Positions 33,407 to 41,762 of a stretch of DNA of 41,762 bases are shown here, in pieces. The stretch comes from Ignavibacteria bacterium. GTDB taxonomy: Bacteria; Bacteroidota; Ignavibacteria; Kapaibacteriales; UBA961. The position numbers were made by a program, and so were the translations under genes. The stretch's first letter is position 1. Each line of letters begins with the position of its first letter. The stretch is from positions 1 through 41,762 of the forward strand of contig VGWD01000020.1 in NCBI GenBank assembly GCA_016873735.1. The letters are read 5' to 3'. The notes under the pieces were generated by a model. The model did no database searches. It had not been told where the DNA came from and saw nothing but the letters and a program-made list of their open reading frames with translations.

Positions 33407-33464
33407 AAAAACAGGGCTTGGTGAATAGAGAATGGCTATGTTCAAGCTATTCGCTGCTGTTTTT
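33407..33464. other. Two-part hairpin in the spacer between the tRNAs and the CNNM gene
   Basis: Outer arms AAAAACAG (33407-33414) and CTGTTTTT (33457-33464), inner arms GAATAG (33423-33428) and CTATTC (33447-33452). T-runs flank it on both strands, so it looks like a terminator although no gene ends here. Confidence 0.35.
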
Positions 33465-33551
33465 TTGGTAATTTTGTCATGCATTTGTGGATAGATTGAA
33501 CTATAATTCGTTCAGAATCAAATGCTTGTGATGTTCCACATGAGATATTGA

Positions 33552-34652
33552 ATGATGTATCTTGAACTTTCCCTGCTCATCTTGTGCTTTGTCCTTATGG
33601 CAATCAATGCATTGTCAAGGTCTGCATTAACGGAATTGACACCTCAATTCCTTGATGCTTTTGAAGCAATCAAGCCGGAAAGAGCCGGATTTCTCATTCG
33701 ACTACGCTCAACGAATGCAGCCCATGCTCGCATTTCTTTGCTCATCATGGATGCACTTATCCTACTATTGTTAGGAGCATTCACACTTCTTTGGACAGCT
33801 TCCGGACTTGAAAAGCCGCTTGCAGAAATACCCACACTGTTGATTTCTCTGATTTTGGTGATAGTCATCAAAACGCTTGCCTCTGCAATAGGTGAGCGCT
33901 ATGCAGAGCGGTTAACCTCCACGACTTTTGTCTATCTCCGAATTTTGTCATTTGTATTTTACCCTTTGAGTCTCATTTTGGTAAGGCTTGGCACATTCTT
34001 GAATCCACCGATGACCGAGTCTGAACAAAGAGAGGAATTCGATGCCTTGGTGGATACCGCCAGAGAAGAGGGAACACTGGATGATGGAGAATATCGCATT
34101 TTCAAAAGCATCATGAATTTCAGTGAAATTCGTGTTGCAGATATCATGACGCCAAGGTCTGTGGTATTCAGCGTGCAGTCAAAGAAAACCGTTGCCGAGG
34201 TTGCACTTATGCCCGAATTGCAGATGTATTCCAGATTCCCTGTCTGGGAGGGTGATTCAATCGATGGAGTAATTGGCTATGCACTCACAAAAGATGTATT
34301 GAGGGCGGCTTTGGATGGAAGAAGAAATCGAACGATGGACAGACTTGTTCGACAAGTGAATTTTATACCTGACAATGCAACATTGGAAAAGGCATTGGAG
34401 CAATTTCTCCAAGGAAGACAACACATGTTTGTCGTGGTTGATGAGTATGGTGGAATCGAAGGACTCGTAACAATGGAAGACGTTCTTGAAACCATGCTGG
34501 GTACAGAGATTGTTGATGAAGCAGATAGAATCATAGATTTGAGAGAATTGGCAAAATCCAGAAGAGACAAAAGAGTGGCGGAATATCAGGAACGTGATAT
34601 TCTGAATAAACAAGACCTTGATGATGAAGACATCATATCGGATGTTGAATAA
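33552..34652 (+). CDS. CNNM-transmembrane (DUF21) and CBS-pair membrane protein
   Basis: A 366-residue protein of the hemolysin C/CNNM family. An N-terminal DUF21-like membrane region of about 145 residues with three to four helices is followed by an acidic linker and a CBS pair (EIRVADIMTPRSVVFSV; VVVDEYGGIEGLVTMEDVLETMLG). The usual C-terminal CorC/HlyC domain is missing; instead there is a short acidic tail. Relatives act in Mg2+/Co2+ transport. MetMet at the start leaves Met1 or Met2 possible. Its stop overlaps the next gene's ATG by one base (TAATG), which ties it to the HYC protein and TonB receptor that follow. Confidence 0.88.
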   Translation: MMYLELSLLILCFVLMAINALSRSALTELTPQFLDAFEAIKPERAGFLIRLRSTNAAHARISLLIMDALILLLLGAFTLLWTASGLEKPLAEIPTLLISLILVIVIKTLASAIGERYAERLTSTTFVYLRILSFVFYPLSLILVRLGTFLNPPMTESEQREEFDALVDTAREEGTLDDGEYRIFKSIMNFSEIRVADIMTPRSVVFSVQSKKTVAEVALMPELQMYSRFPVWEGDSIDGVIGYALTKDVLRAALDGRRNRTMDRLVRQVNFIPDNATLEKALEQFLQGRQHMFVVVDEYGGIEGLVTMEDVLETMLGTEIVDEADRIIDLRELAKSRRDKRVAEYQERDILNKQDLDDEDIISDVE

Positions 34653-35050
34653 TGCAAAAAAAGTTCATATCAATGCTATTGCTTCTCATGTTCATTGGTA
34701 CAATGAGCGGCTCGCCTTTGCTTGTGCATTATTGCTGTGGTGAAGTTGAATCTGTATCGCTCTCACTTGACCATCAAGATGCATGCTGTGAGAAAAACTA
34801 TTCACAAGTAGCCATAGACATTCCTGCATGCTGCGAAGATGATCTTATTGAAACCGCATTGAATGTGGAGGGAATTCCGCTTACAATTTCCATTCATTTG
34901 ATAGCGCCAATGATTGGGATGCTAAAGCATCTTGATCATGATATGCAATCAATAAATCATGCCTCAATTCAACTTGCTTCCTATTTGACATTCCCTTCAA
35001 CTTCCTCGCTATTTCACGACCGAGCGGATCTTTGCATATTTCGAATATAG
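34652..35050 (+). CDS. Small exported HYC/CC/CC-type protein (HYC_CC_PP-like)
   Basis: A 132-residue protein with a signal peptide ending near MSGSP. It then carries His26-Tyr-Cys28-Cys29 and two further Cys pairs (Cys45-46 and Cys60-61). This pattern fits the HYC_CC_PP family, which in Bacteroidota is typically encoded next to a TonB-dependent receptor. His and paired Cys suggest metal (copper or zinc) binding, but this is inference. Its ATG overlaps the CNNM stop by one base, and the TonB receptor starts 56 bases after its stop. Confidence 0.75.
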   Translation: MQKKFISMLLLLMFIGTMSGSPLLVHYCCGEVESVSLSLDHQDACCEKNYSQVAIDIPACCEDDLIETALNVEGIPLTISIHLIAPMIGMLKHLDHDMQSINHASIQLASYLTFPSTSSLFHDRADLCIFRI

Positions 35051-35106
35051 AATGCTGTTGTTATCTCGGATAATTGACAGTGTTCATTCATCAATTTGAG
35101 ACAGAC

Positions 35107-37314
35107 ATGTTCAGATGCATCGCAATCATGATGCTCCCATTGTTATGCTGTATTTCAAGTGTAATGGCTTATTCGGAAAATGATACGATTCGTGGAATTG
35201 TATTGAGTGCACTTGACTCATCGGCATTATCAGGAGCAACTGTAGTAGTAAAGAACTTAAATATCGGAGTTAGAACCGATCAACAGGGCCGTTTTGTCAT
35301 AAAAACACCAAGTGTCAATCAACTTCAATTGATTGTATCATCCATAGGATATGCAAAAGATACAATTGATATACCACCACAGTCCAATGACCTCATTCGC
35401 ATTTTGCTGATGCCTGATGCTCGGACAAAAACTGTGATAGTGGAAGAAACGGGTTTGCAGTCCATCACCAAAGCAGAAATCAAAACTGAAAAAATTTCAT
35501 CAAGACAGCTAAGAGAATCCGCTTGTTGTTCCCTTGCTGAATCTTTTGAGAGAAGTCCTTCGGTTGAAGTGTCATATGCAGATGCCGCAACAGGAGCAAA
35601 AGTCATACAACTTCTTGGTTTGAAGGGTATGTATACCCAACAGTTGCTTGAAGCCGTTCCGGGTATGAAGGGTTTGGCTTTACCATATGGCATGGATTTA
35701 ATACCGGGAGCATTTTTGGAGTCAATAAGCATTTCAAAGGGCGCTGCATCTGTGATGAATGGATATGAAGGAGTCGCGGGCCTCATCAATATCGAAATGC
35801 TCAAGCCGATCATGTCGCCACGTTTGTTTGTCAATGCTTATCTTAATCAAATGGAACGCTATGAATTGAATATCGCTTCTGCAATCGAACCTATCAGAGG
35901 TTTACATGCAATGGTAATGTTGCACGGGAGCACATTCAATCATGAAATGGATGGCAATAATGATGGCTATATAGACATGCCATTATTCAATAAACTGAAT
36001 GGAACGTTCAGAGCGGAATACATGGCAGATGACATCGAGTATCAAATCCTTGCTCGATATGTGAATGATGAACACAGCGGCGGCATGACCACTCCGTTCA
36101 AAAACCTGCTTGCCGCACAAGGAATATTCGAAAGTAAGACTCATCTTGAGAGAAGCGAAGTGATGGGAAAAATTGGTTTTCTGGAATTGGATAATGCATT
36201 TGCGGAATCATTTGCTATTCAATTGGCAGGATCCATGCATTCCATGAATTCATCATTCGGTATAAGAGAATATGAGGGAGAACAACAAAGCGGATTCATG
36301 AAAGCAATTGCTGTGAAAGAGCTATCAAGCAATCACAAATTATGGTATGGTCTCTCCTATATGTTTGATTCATTTGATGAAACAATGTTTGGAATGGATA
36401 AACAACGCACAGAATCAGTTCCGGGAATCTTCGCAGAAGAGACATTTACACCGAATGAATCATTAACAATCGTGACCGGTATACGCATTGATGTTCACAA
36501 TCTATTTGGTACAATTGTCACTCCAAGAATGCATCTCAAATATTCTCCGATAAAGTCATTCAATATTCGCATATCGGCCGGAAGCGGCATGAGAGTTGCA
36601 AATATATTCACCGATAATATGTCTGCTTTTGTCAATAATAGAAGAGTTCAGATTGATTCAATTCTGAATCCTGAAAAAGCCTGGAATTATGGTGGTTCAA
36701 TTACATATACAACCACGCTATTCGGCATGCCTATGACATTTGACACCGAGCTGTATCACACGCGGTTCCTTAATCAAGTCAATACTGATTTCGATGCATC
36801 GGCAAGAACACTTCGCATCACAAATGATTCATTTGCATATGCCACATCATTCATGATGCAAGCTCAAATGATGCCTTGGGAAGGATCTAAATTGAATATC
36901 GCATGGCGATTCAATGATTTGTGGCAAACGAGTAACAATACATTGCAAAGAAGAATCTTGGTGAGTCCGCATAGGGCATTGTTTACGATGTCTCAAGCAC
37001 TGTTCAATGAACAATTTCAATGCGATATCACCATTATGTGGAATGGAGAAGGGCGTTTGCCCTCGACGATGGAAAATCCGGATGGATTTCGGATGACAGA
37101 ACAGTTTCCTTCATTCACTCGTCTGAACGCGCAATGCACTTGGAGAACTCCTGCATTTGATGTATATCTCGGAGTCGAGAATATCATGAACACATTGCAA
37201 AACCATGTTGTAGTTTCACCGGATCGCCCAAATAGTAATCTTTTTGAAGGTTCGCTGGTATGGGGTATGCTCGATAATCGCATGATCTATCTTGGAATGA
37301 GAGCCCAATTCTAA
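35107..37314 (+). CDS. TonB-dependent outer-membrane receptor with carboxypeptidase-like N-terminal domain
   Basis: A 735-residue receptor. The ATG at 35107 is chosen because it gives a signal peptide (ending SSVMA); an in-frame TTG at 35074 is unlikely. The carboxypeptidase-regulatory-like domain (IRGIVLSALDSSALSGATVVVKN) is followed by the plug (LRESACCSLAESFERSPSV, AATGAKVIQLLGLKGMYTQ, ISISKGAASVMNGYEGVAGLINI) and a beta-barrel ending in the aromatic RAQF. It imports a bound ligand across the outer membrane with TonB energy. The ACC-type plug motif is typical of receptors paired with HYC_CC_PP proteins. A metal ligand is plausible and unproved. Confidence 0.93.
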   Translation: MFRCIAIMMLPLLCCISSVMAYSENDTIRGIVLSALDSSALSGATVVVKNLNIGVRTDQQGRFVIKTPSVNQLQLIVSSIGYAKDTIDIPPQSNDLIRILLMPDARTKTVIVEETGLQSITKAEIKTEKISSRQLRESACCSLAESFERSPSVEVSYADAATGAKVIQLLGLKGMYTQQLLEAVPGMKGLALPYGMDLIPGAFLESISISKGAASVMNGYEGVAGLINIEMLKPIMSPRLFVNAYLNQMERYELNIASAIEPIRGLHAMVMLHGSTFNHEMDGNNDGYIDMPLFNKLNGTFRAEYMADDIEYQILARYVNDEHSGGMTTPFKNLLAAQGIFESKTHLERSEVMGKIGFLELDNAFAESFAIQLAGSMHSMNSSFGIREYEGEQQSGFMKAIAVKELSSNHKLWYGLSYMFDSFDETMFGMDKQRTESVPGIFAEETFTPNESLTIVTGIRIDVHNLFGTIVTPRMHLKYSPIKSFNIRISAGSGMRVANIFTDNMSAFVNNRRVQIDSILNPEKAWNYGGSITYTTTLFGMPMTFDTELYHTRFLNQVNTDFDASARTLRITNDSFAYATSFMMQAQMMPWEGSKLNIAWRFNDLWQTSNNTLQRRILVSPHRALFTMSQALFNEQFQCDITIMWNGEGRLPSTMENPDGFRMTEQFPSFTRLNAQCTWRTPAFDVYLGVENIMNTLQNHVVVSPDRPNSNLFEGSLVWGMLDNRMIYLGMRAQF

Positions 37315-37322
37315 GGATTCAG

Positions 37323-37330
37323 TACTTTTG
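37323..37330 (+). promoter_or_regulatory. Possible -7 promoter element of ribE-bshC
   Basis: TACTTTTG matches TAnnTTTG perfectly and lies 32 bases before the ribE ATG, just after the TonB receptor stop. No clear -33 element. Confidence 0.4.
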
Positions 37331-37362
37331 CAGTAGTTTAATATACCTTATTGGCAATACTT

Positions 37363-38004
37363 ATGTTTACCGGACTCGTTGAAGAAGTCGGAAAAATATC
37401 AAAGATAGAAACAAAAGGTAGTGGCCTTACTTTATCTATTCGTGGTTCAAAGGTCATGAATGATCTTTCAATCGATGATTCTATATCCGTAAATGGTGCT
37501 TGTCAAACAGTCATCGCTGTTAAAGGTGATGAATTTTGTGTTGATACAGTGAAGGAAACATTGCTTAAAACCACATTGGGTTCATTCAAAGTTGGTGATT
37601 CGGTCAATCTTGAAAGAGCATTACAAGTTACAGATAGATTGGGTGGCCATATAGTTCAAGGTCATGTCGATTGCGTTGGCAGAGTTCATTCGATAACAAC
37701 AGTTTCCGGTGGCGGTTGGGAATTATGGATTTCATTCCCCGATCAATTCGTAAAATATGTAGTGCCAGTCGGCTCTATTTGCATAAACGGAGTGAGTCTT
37801 ACGGTGGCCCGTGTCCGTAATAATTTGTGCATGCTTGCAATCATACCACATACATTGGCCGTAACGACGATCGGAGCATTGACTGTCAATGCACAAGTAA
37901 ACATTGAATTTGATATTCTTGCCAAGTATGTCGAAAACATGATCGGTATCAAAAAACAATCTTCTTCTGCTTATGATTCATTATTGGATCAACCTGACTT
38001 ATGA
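37363..38004 (+). CDS. ribE: Riboflavin synthase, alpha subunit
   Basis: A 213-residue riboflavin synthase that dismutates two 6,7-dimethyl-8-ribityllumazine molecules to riboflavin. It starts with the family signature MFTGLVEEVG; an in-frame TTG four codons upstream is ignored. The two internally similar lumazine-binding repeats are visible, each with a SVNGACQTV/CINGVSLTV segment, and the first has the LGGHIVQGHVD motif. Length is normal. The last four bases overlap the bshC ATG (ATGA), so the two are translationally coupled. Other riboflavin genes are not in the window. Confidence 0.95.
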   Translation: MFTGLVEEVGKISKIETKGSGLTLSIRGSKVMNDLSIDDSISVNGACQTVIAVKGDEFCVDTVKETLLKTTLGSFKVGDSVNLERALQVTDRLGGHIVQGHVDCVGRVHSITTVSGGGWELWISFPDQFVKYVVPVGSICINGVSLTVARVRNNLCMLAIIPHTLAVTTIGALTVNAQVNIEFDILAKYVENMIGIKKQSSSAYDSLLDQPDL

Positions 38005-39590
38005 TCGCTCAAACTCTGCCATTTATTCAAATACCCGGAATGTCTGAGTTTTCAAAAAAAGACAATGCATTCACTCATCAACCGGATAGTCTTGAACGCG
38101 ATCTAAGGGCACATTCACAAGGACCGAAATCAGCCGAAGTCATTCAGGAAACAATGTCCGATGTGATATGCTCATCCCTTCAGCAATCACATTTGAAAGC
38201 ATTGGCTTCAGGGAAAGCGAGCGTCATTGTAACAGGTCAGCAACCCGGCTTTTTGGGCGGACCTTTGTATTCACTGTATAAGGCAATGACTTGCATTGCA
38301 ATTGCGAAGTCCAAATCAACCAATGACCATCATGTAATTCCCGTTTTCTGGATTGAGGACAATGATCATGATGGAATGGAAGCCGGCATTGCCACCATCA
38401 TTGATGCCAAAGGAAACCTTCATTCGATTGAATGTGAAGACAAGCAACTATTGCAGTCCAAACTTTCCATTTCGGAACGGGTTTTTTCCGAAGATATCAT
38501 CCGTATAATCAATGACATTATTTCATTGCTTCCTAACACGGAATTTGGTCAGACCATTGCAAAAGAATTGCAATCGATTCATCAGCCCGGCATATCATGG
38601 TCGAGTGCATTCTTATCATTTATGCAAAACCGTTGTGGTGAATATGGTATCTTATTTTTCTCATCTGCAATTGCCAGGAAGCACGGCTTGTTTGCTGATG
38701 CGATGATTTATGAGCTGATGAATCCGGGAAATCTTAAAACATATGTTGACCGTGCAAATGATGACATTCGCAAAGAGGGTAAACAGATTCAATCAGAGGC
38801 AGGATATATCAATGCATTTTATCACAATGCAAACGGACAAAGAATAAAAGTAGAATTTGTTGCCGATGATCTATATCGGATCGGTGAACAATTATTTGGA
38901 AAAGAAGAGCTGGTACAATTTTTCTCTGCCCATACCCTTCAATTTTCTCCGAGTGTATTGCTTAGACCACTCATTCAAGACGCAATACTACCTACAGTCG
39001 GCATGATTGTCGGGCCCGGTGAAGCGCGCTACATGTCGCAACTTAGATATGCTTATCCGGCTTATTCAATTCCAATGCCCGCACTTCATTCTCGGCATTC
39101 AGTCACGATTCTTTCACATTCCATTGGAAAGTATCTTGCAAAGCATGGATTGTCCACGCACGAATTTTTCAAAACGATGAATGAAATAGAGCAGGATTTA
39201 TCTTCGAGATTTGCTCAGGATGTCTCAGGTAAAGAATTGTTTGTTTCTTTGTCTGATCACATTCATAATGCAATGCATGAAATTGCACTGCATGCGAATA
39301 CAATCGATCCATCATTGCAAGGTGCTGTATCTGCAACGGAGCATGGAATTGAAAAACAATTGGATCAACTCAGTAAAAAAATGAAATCCGGCATCAAGAA
39401 AAAACAAGATCAACTATTTGTGAAGGCGCAAGAAGCTCATGATTGGATCTATCCTCACAATCATTCACAGGAGAGGGTTTTGAGCGCTGTTTCAATCGAA
39501 GTGAAGGTTGGGTCTGATGGTTTGCAGGGAATATTGAATGAAATTCAGCAATCAGCTTGTGATGAACATCTGATCTTTCTGCCTGATTGA
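38001..39590 (+). CDS. bshC: Bacillithiol biosynthesis cysteine-adding enzyme BshC
   Basis: A 529-residue BshC, the proposed last enzyme of bacillithiol synthesis, which adds cysteine to glucosaminyl-malate. Typical segments are SVIVTGQQPGFLGGPLYSLYK, VIPVFWIEDNDHDG, and the C-terminal coiled-coil with QERVLSA. Length is close to the family's (about 530-540). Start overlaps the ribE stop by four bases. The stop directly abuts the stop of the convergent polyprenyl synthase with no base between. BshA and BshB are not in the window. Low-molecular-weight thiol chemistry is therefore likely to be bacillithiol here. Confidence 0.93.
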   Translation: MIAQTLPFIQIPGMSEFSKKDNAFTHQPDSLERDLRAHSQGPKSAEVIQETMSDVICSSLQQSHLKALASGKASVIVTGQQPGFLGGPLYSLYKAMTCIAIAKSKSTNDHHVIPVFWIEDNDHDGMEAGIATIIDAKGNLHSIECEDKQLLQSKLSISERVFSEDIIRIINDIISLLPNTEFGQTIAKELQSIHQPGISWSSAFLSFMQNRCGEYGILFFSSAIARKHGLFADAMIYELMNPGNLKTYVDRANDDIRKEGKQIQSEAGYINAFYHNANGQRIKVEFVADDLYRIGEQLFGKEELVQFFSAHTLQFSPSVLLRPLIQDAILPTVGMIVGPGEARYMSQLRYAYPAYSIPMPALHSRHSVTILSHSIGKYLAKHGLSTHEFFKTMNEIEQDLSSRFAQDVSGKELFVSLSDHIHNAMHEIALHANTIDPSLQGAVSATEHGIEKQLDQLSKKMKSGIKKKQDQLFVKAQEAHDWIYPHNHSQERVLSAVSIEVKVGSDGLQGILNEIQQSACDEHLIFLPD

Positions 39591-40565
39591 TCAAGATTGA
39601 CGTTCGATGACGAAATATGCAAAATCATTCAGGGATGATTTATATACTGAATCAGGGAAAATTTCAAGCAAGGAAACAGCTTCTTCAATCAATGTCTTCG
39701 CTTTGTTCTGAGCATATTCAATGCCTTCATGTTCTTTTACGAATGACATGATGTGATTGATGTCCGAAGATTGCAGATTTCCACGTTTGATCATCCCAAC
39801 AATAGAAGAAGATGTGGATTTCGGAGCGCTTCTCAAAGCATGTATGAGTGGAAGTGTGATTTTCTTCTCTTTCAAATCATTGGCATATGGCTTGCCAATA
39901 AGATTTGTTCTGCTCACATAATCAAGCAAATCATCCCGGATCTGAAAAGCAAGGCCAACCAATTCGCCGTAACGAGTGATATGTTGAATTTTGTGTTCAT
40001 CGCTGATCGCACTGCGAGCTCCTATTTCACAACATGTGCTGATTAATGAGGCTGTTTTGTCAGCAATGATTTTGAAATATGTTTCTTCATCTATGTTTAA
40101 TTGTCTGCTTTTTTGCATTTGCAACAATTCGCCTTCGCTCATTCTTTGCACAGCTTTGCTAGTGGCTTTCAAAAATGCAAATTCATCATGATCCACAGCA
40201 ATGTACAATCCGCGCGACAGCAAATAATCTCCCACCAAAACGGATGCCTTATTTTTCCAAAGCGCATTTATTGAAGGCATACCTCGTCTTTCCGCAGCAT
40301 CATCCACAACATCGTCATGCACAAGCGTTGCGGTATGCAGGAGTTCAACCATTGAAGCTCCGACGAATGTCCTATCGGTTGTTCCGCCACATAATTCAGC
40401 ACTCAAGAAAACAAGCGTTGGACGAACTCTTTTGCCTTTTTGACGCAGTATATACCGTATCACCAGATTGAGTAATGGTATGTCCGTGCGCATTTGCTCC
40501 CTGAAATATGGATGAAATGCCTCAATATGATGATTGACAACGCTGCTGATTTTTGCTATAGACAT
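39591..40565 (-). CDS. Trans-polyprenyl diphosphate synthase
   Basis: A 324-residue enzyme of the (E)-prenyl synthase family. The frame is open 15 codons further upstream (overlap into tatC), but the ATG at 40565 gives the natural start and lies five bases after the tatC stop. Both Asp-rich motifs are present: LVHDDVVDDAAERRG (first, long-chain type) and QIRDDLLDY (second). GKRVRPTLVFLSAEL precedes the first. These synthases elongate FPP or GGPP with IPP to make the side chain of quinones. Chain length is not predictable here. It is cotranscribed with tatC. Confidence 0.92.
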   Translation of the reverse strand: MSIAKISSVVNHHIEAFHPYFREQMRTDIPLLNLVIRYILRQKGKRVRPTLVFLSAELCGGTTDRTFVGASMVELLHTATLVHDDVVDDAAERRGMPSINALWKNKASVLVGDYLLSRGLYIAVDHDEFAFLKATSKAVQRMSEGELLQMQKSRQLNIDEETYFKIIADKTASLISTCCEIGARSAISDEHKIQHITRYGELVGLAFQIRDDLLDYVSRTNLIGKPYANDLKEKKITLPLIHALRSAPKSTSSSIVGMIKRGNLQSSDINHIMSFVKEHEGIEYAQNKAKTLIEEAVSLLEIFPDSVYKSSLNDFAYFVIERQS

Positions 40566-40569
40566 GAAA

Positions 40570-41325
40570 TTATGGGATTGATGGTTCAGGATCTTTCTTC
40601 TTCCTTGCAAACACCGTAACGAGGATGCTTAGTTCATATAGAACCCAAAGAGGTGCTGCAAACACCATTTGGCTCACTGGATCCGTGCTTGGTGTAAGCG
40701 CGGCTGCCAATACCAAAATGACCACAATTGCATGCCTTCTGTACTTTCTGAGCATTTCAGGAGTGATGATGCCGATTTTGGATAAGATATATGCAATCAT
40801 CGGAAGTTCGAAGATCAGACCCGCACTCAGGAGTGTTGTGGTGATGAAGCTGAAATACTCCGTCACATCAATGCTGTTTTTGATCAAAGTGGAGCCAAAA
40901 GATGCAGTAAATGATAGCATCACGGGAATCATGATCCAATAAGCAAATGCCACACCTGACAAAAAGCAAAAAGATGTGTAGACCGTTATTTTCCCAGCCC
41001 AACGACGTTCTTTTTCATATAAACCGGGTGCAATGAATTTCCACAGTTGATAGAGTGTAAATGGCATGGAAATAATTAATCCTGCCATAATGATGACTTT
41101 AAAGAAGAGAAAGGCCTGCCCGAATGGACGAAGATTTTGTAATTCCAGATTGACTGAAGCAGCGGGTTGCAATAGAACCCAGTTCATTAGTTGATCAACA
41201 AATGCCCCCGCTACAATGCAACCAAGTACCACCCCCAATGCTGCCAACCCCACTCGACGTCTCAATTCTTCCAGGTGGTCAAAGAAGCTCATTTCAAACT
41301 GTTCACCGTTTGGATTATTCGACAT
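40570..41325 (-). CDS. tatC: Sec-independent protein translocase protein TatC
   Basis: A 251-residue polytopic protein with six membrane helices, the receptor of twin-arginine signal peptides together with TatB. Signatures are FFDHLEELRRRV at the N-terminus, PFTLYQLWKFIAPGLYEKER in the first loop, FELPMIAYIL, and AAALTPSTDPVSQMVFAAPLW near the end. Length is normal. The gene lies 39 kb from the tatA/tatB-like pair. A TTG-N20-TATTTTTG promoter is seen about 80 bases upstream. It starts the tatC - polyprenyl synthase unit. Confidence 0.95.
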   Translation of the reverse strand: MSNNPNGEQFEMSFFDHLEELRRRVGLAALGVVLGCIVAGAFVDQLMNWVLLQPAASVNLELQNLRPFGQAFLFFKVIIMAGLIISMPFTLYQLWKFIAPGLYEKERRWAGKITVYTSFCFLSGVAFAYWIMIPVMLSFTASFGSTLIKNSIDVTEYFSFITTTLLSAGLIFELPMIAYILSKIGIITPEMLRKYRRHAIVVILVLAAALTPSTDPVSQMVFAAPLWVLYELSILVTVFARKKKDPEPSIP

Positions 41326-41409
41326 ATGTATATCCGGTGATTAGCATGAAACAATCAAAAAAAGATGTGGTCTGAACAATGCTCTTCCGCCATTTGCATC
41401 AAGGCATTA

Positions 41410-41441
41410 CAAAAATACGATAATACCCCATGTCGACCAAC
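41410..41441 (-). promoter_or_regulatory. Predicted promoter of the tatC unit
   Basis: Minus-strand GTTG (41441-41438), exactly 20 bases, then TATTTTTG (41417-41410): close to TTTG-N19-21-TAnnTTTG. It lies about 85 bases before the tatC ATG. Confidence 0.6.
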
Positions 41442-41545
41442 GTAATGCCCGACTCGTACCTTAAGAAATAGAATGGTTGTCGAGAGGAATGTTCAATATT
41501 GATTCATCAATGTGGAAAATGCCCTAAATCACTGATAATACCTAG

Positions 41546-41611
41546 CATACGCAATTTATAGCCACGATTTCAAGCATATTCAGGGGTATTTGATGCCATG
41601 CATTGCGTATG
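41546..41611. repeat. Long-spaced perfect inverted repeat
   Basis: CATACGCAAT (41546-41555) and its exact complement ATTGCGTATG (41602-41611). Inside, GCAT and ATGC can form an inner stem, so a folded RNA about 66 bases long is possible on either strand. Confidence 0.55.
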
Positions 41612-41762
41612 AATGCACGGTCTTTTTGCAGTTCAGTAAAAAGCAAGAAATATTTTTTTTGAAAATGAAATTTTCTACTTGTTTCTATGTGGAAAAATTT
41701 TCCATTTTTGCATCCCGGTTTTGCAGGACAAACAGAAAACAATCGGATAAGCTCCATCCCGC

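Larger units (their letters stand above)
41326..41762. other. Gene-free end region with inverted repeats
   Basis: This is the longest stretch without a supported gene (437 bases, open at the window end). It holds the tatC promoter, a perfect 10-base inverted repeat (41546-41555 and 41602-41611) around 46 bases, two TTTTCCACA 9-mers on the minus strand (41511-41519 and 41688-41696), and two short A+T-rich palindromes (41661-41675 and 41690-41704). A 71-codon open frame here shows no sign of coding. Confidence 0.5.

Noticed and set aside
41542-41757. 71-codon open frame on the minus strand in the end region
   Set aside because: No Shine-Dalgarno, no resemblance to a known protein, and it covers the perfect inverted repeat and the DnaA-like boxes.

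Overview
The window looks like a chromosomal piece from the Bacteroidota/Chlorobiota side of bacterial life, possibly an Ignavibacteria- or Kapabacteria-type lineage. Base composition is A+T-rich, roughly 40% GC by eye. Supporting signs are a PorX-type response regulator with a PglZ-like domain, a small HYC/CC/CC protein in front of a carboxypeptidase-like-domain TonB receptor, a DUF5683 protein, BshC (bacillithiol), promoters of the TTTG-N20-TAnnTTTG type, and many signal peptides cleaved before Gln. Some genes also have clear Shine-Dalgarno sequences (nlpC, tatA, porX), which is less typical of classical Bacteroidota. I see no prophage, insertion sequence, CRISPR array or defence island. This is a compact, mostly housekeeping region with many outer-membrane proteins.

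Layout. Positions 2-1132 hold the 3' part of a VCBS-repeat protein. Positions 3192-1123 (minus) are a five-gene run purS-purQ-tatA-tatA/B-DUF5683. Next come a membrane protein (minus) and a METTL25-like methyltransferase (plus). Positions 12222-5331 (minus) are a run porX-tsaE-tatD/beta-barrel-MATE-HHH/beta-barrel. Positions 15652-12426 (minus) are rlmN-hypothetical-dxr. A terminator separates these from ompA. Then follow tag, a CAU tRNA and another outer-membrane protein (minus), enoyl-CoA hydratase (minus) divergent from a phosphodiester glycosidase-domain protein (plus), an NlpC/P60 hydrolase and a family-5 solute-binding lipoprotein (minus), two small plus-strand genes, then ptsH-dnaN (minus) divergent from gmhA (plus), comEC (minus), a two-domain amidohydrolase (minus), tRNA-Ala and tRNA-Asp (minus), a plus-strand CNNM/CBS - HYC protein - TonB receptor - ribE - bshC run, and finally a minus-strand tatC - polyprenyl synthase pair.

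How it fits together. TatA-type subunits sit at one end and TatC at the other, with cell-envelope genes between them (OmpA, several beta-barrels, NlpC/P60, GmhA, polyprenyl synthase, DXP reductoisomerase). PorX suggests type IX secretion elsewhere in the genome. CNNM, the HYC protein and the TonB receptor look like a metal-handling unit.

Most unusual points: (1) a tatD gene with no stop codon that runs in frame into a signal peptide plus beta-barrel, with a well-placed internal Shine-Dalgarno and ATG; (2) a helically phased cluster of DnaA-box-like 9-mers between ptsH-dnaN and gmhA; (3) a GC-rich, foldable non-coding block before the NlpC/P60 gene; (4) a long gene-free end region (41326-41762) with a perfect 10-bp inverted repeat and two TTTTCCACA boxes.
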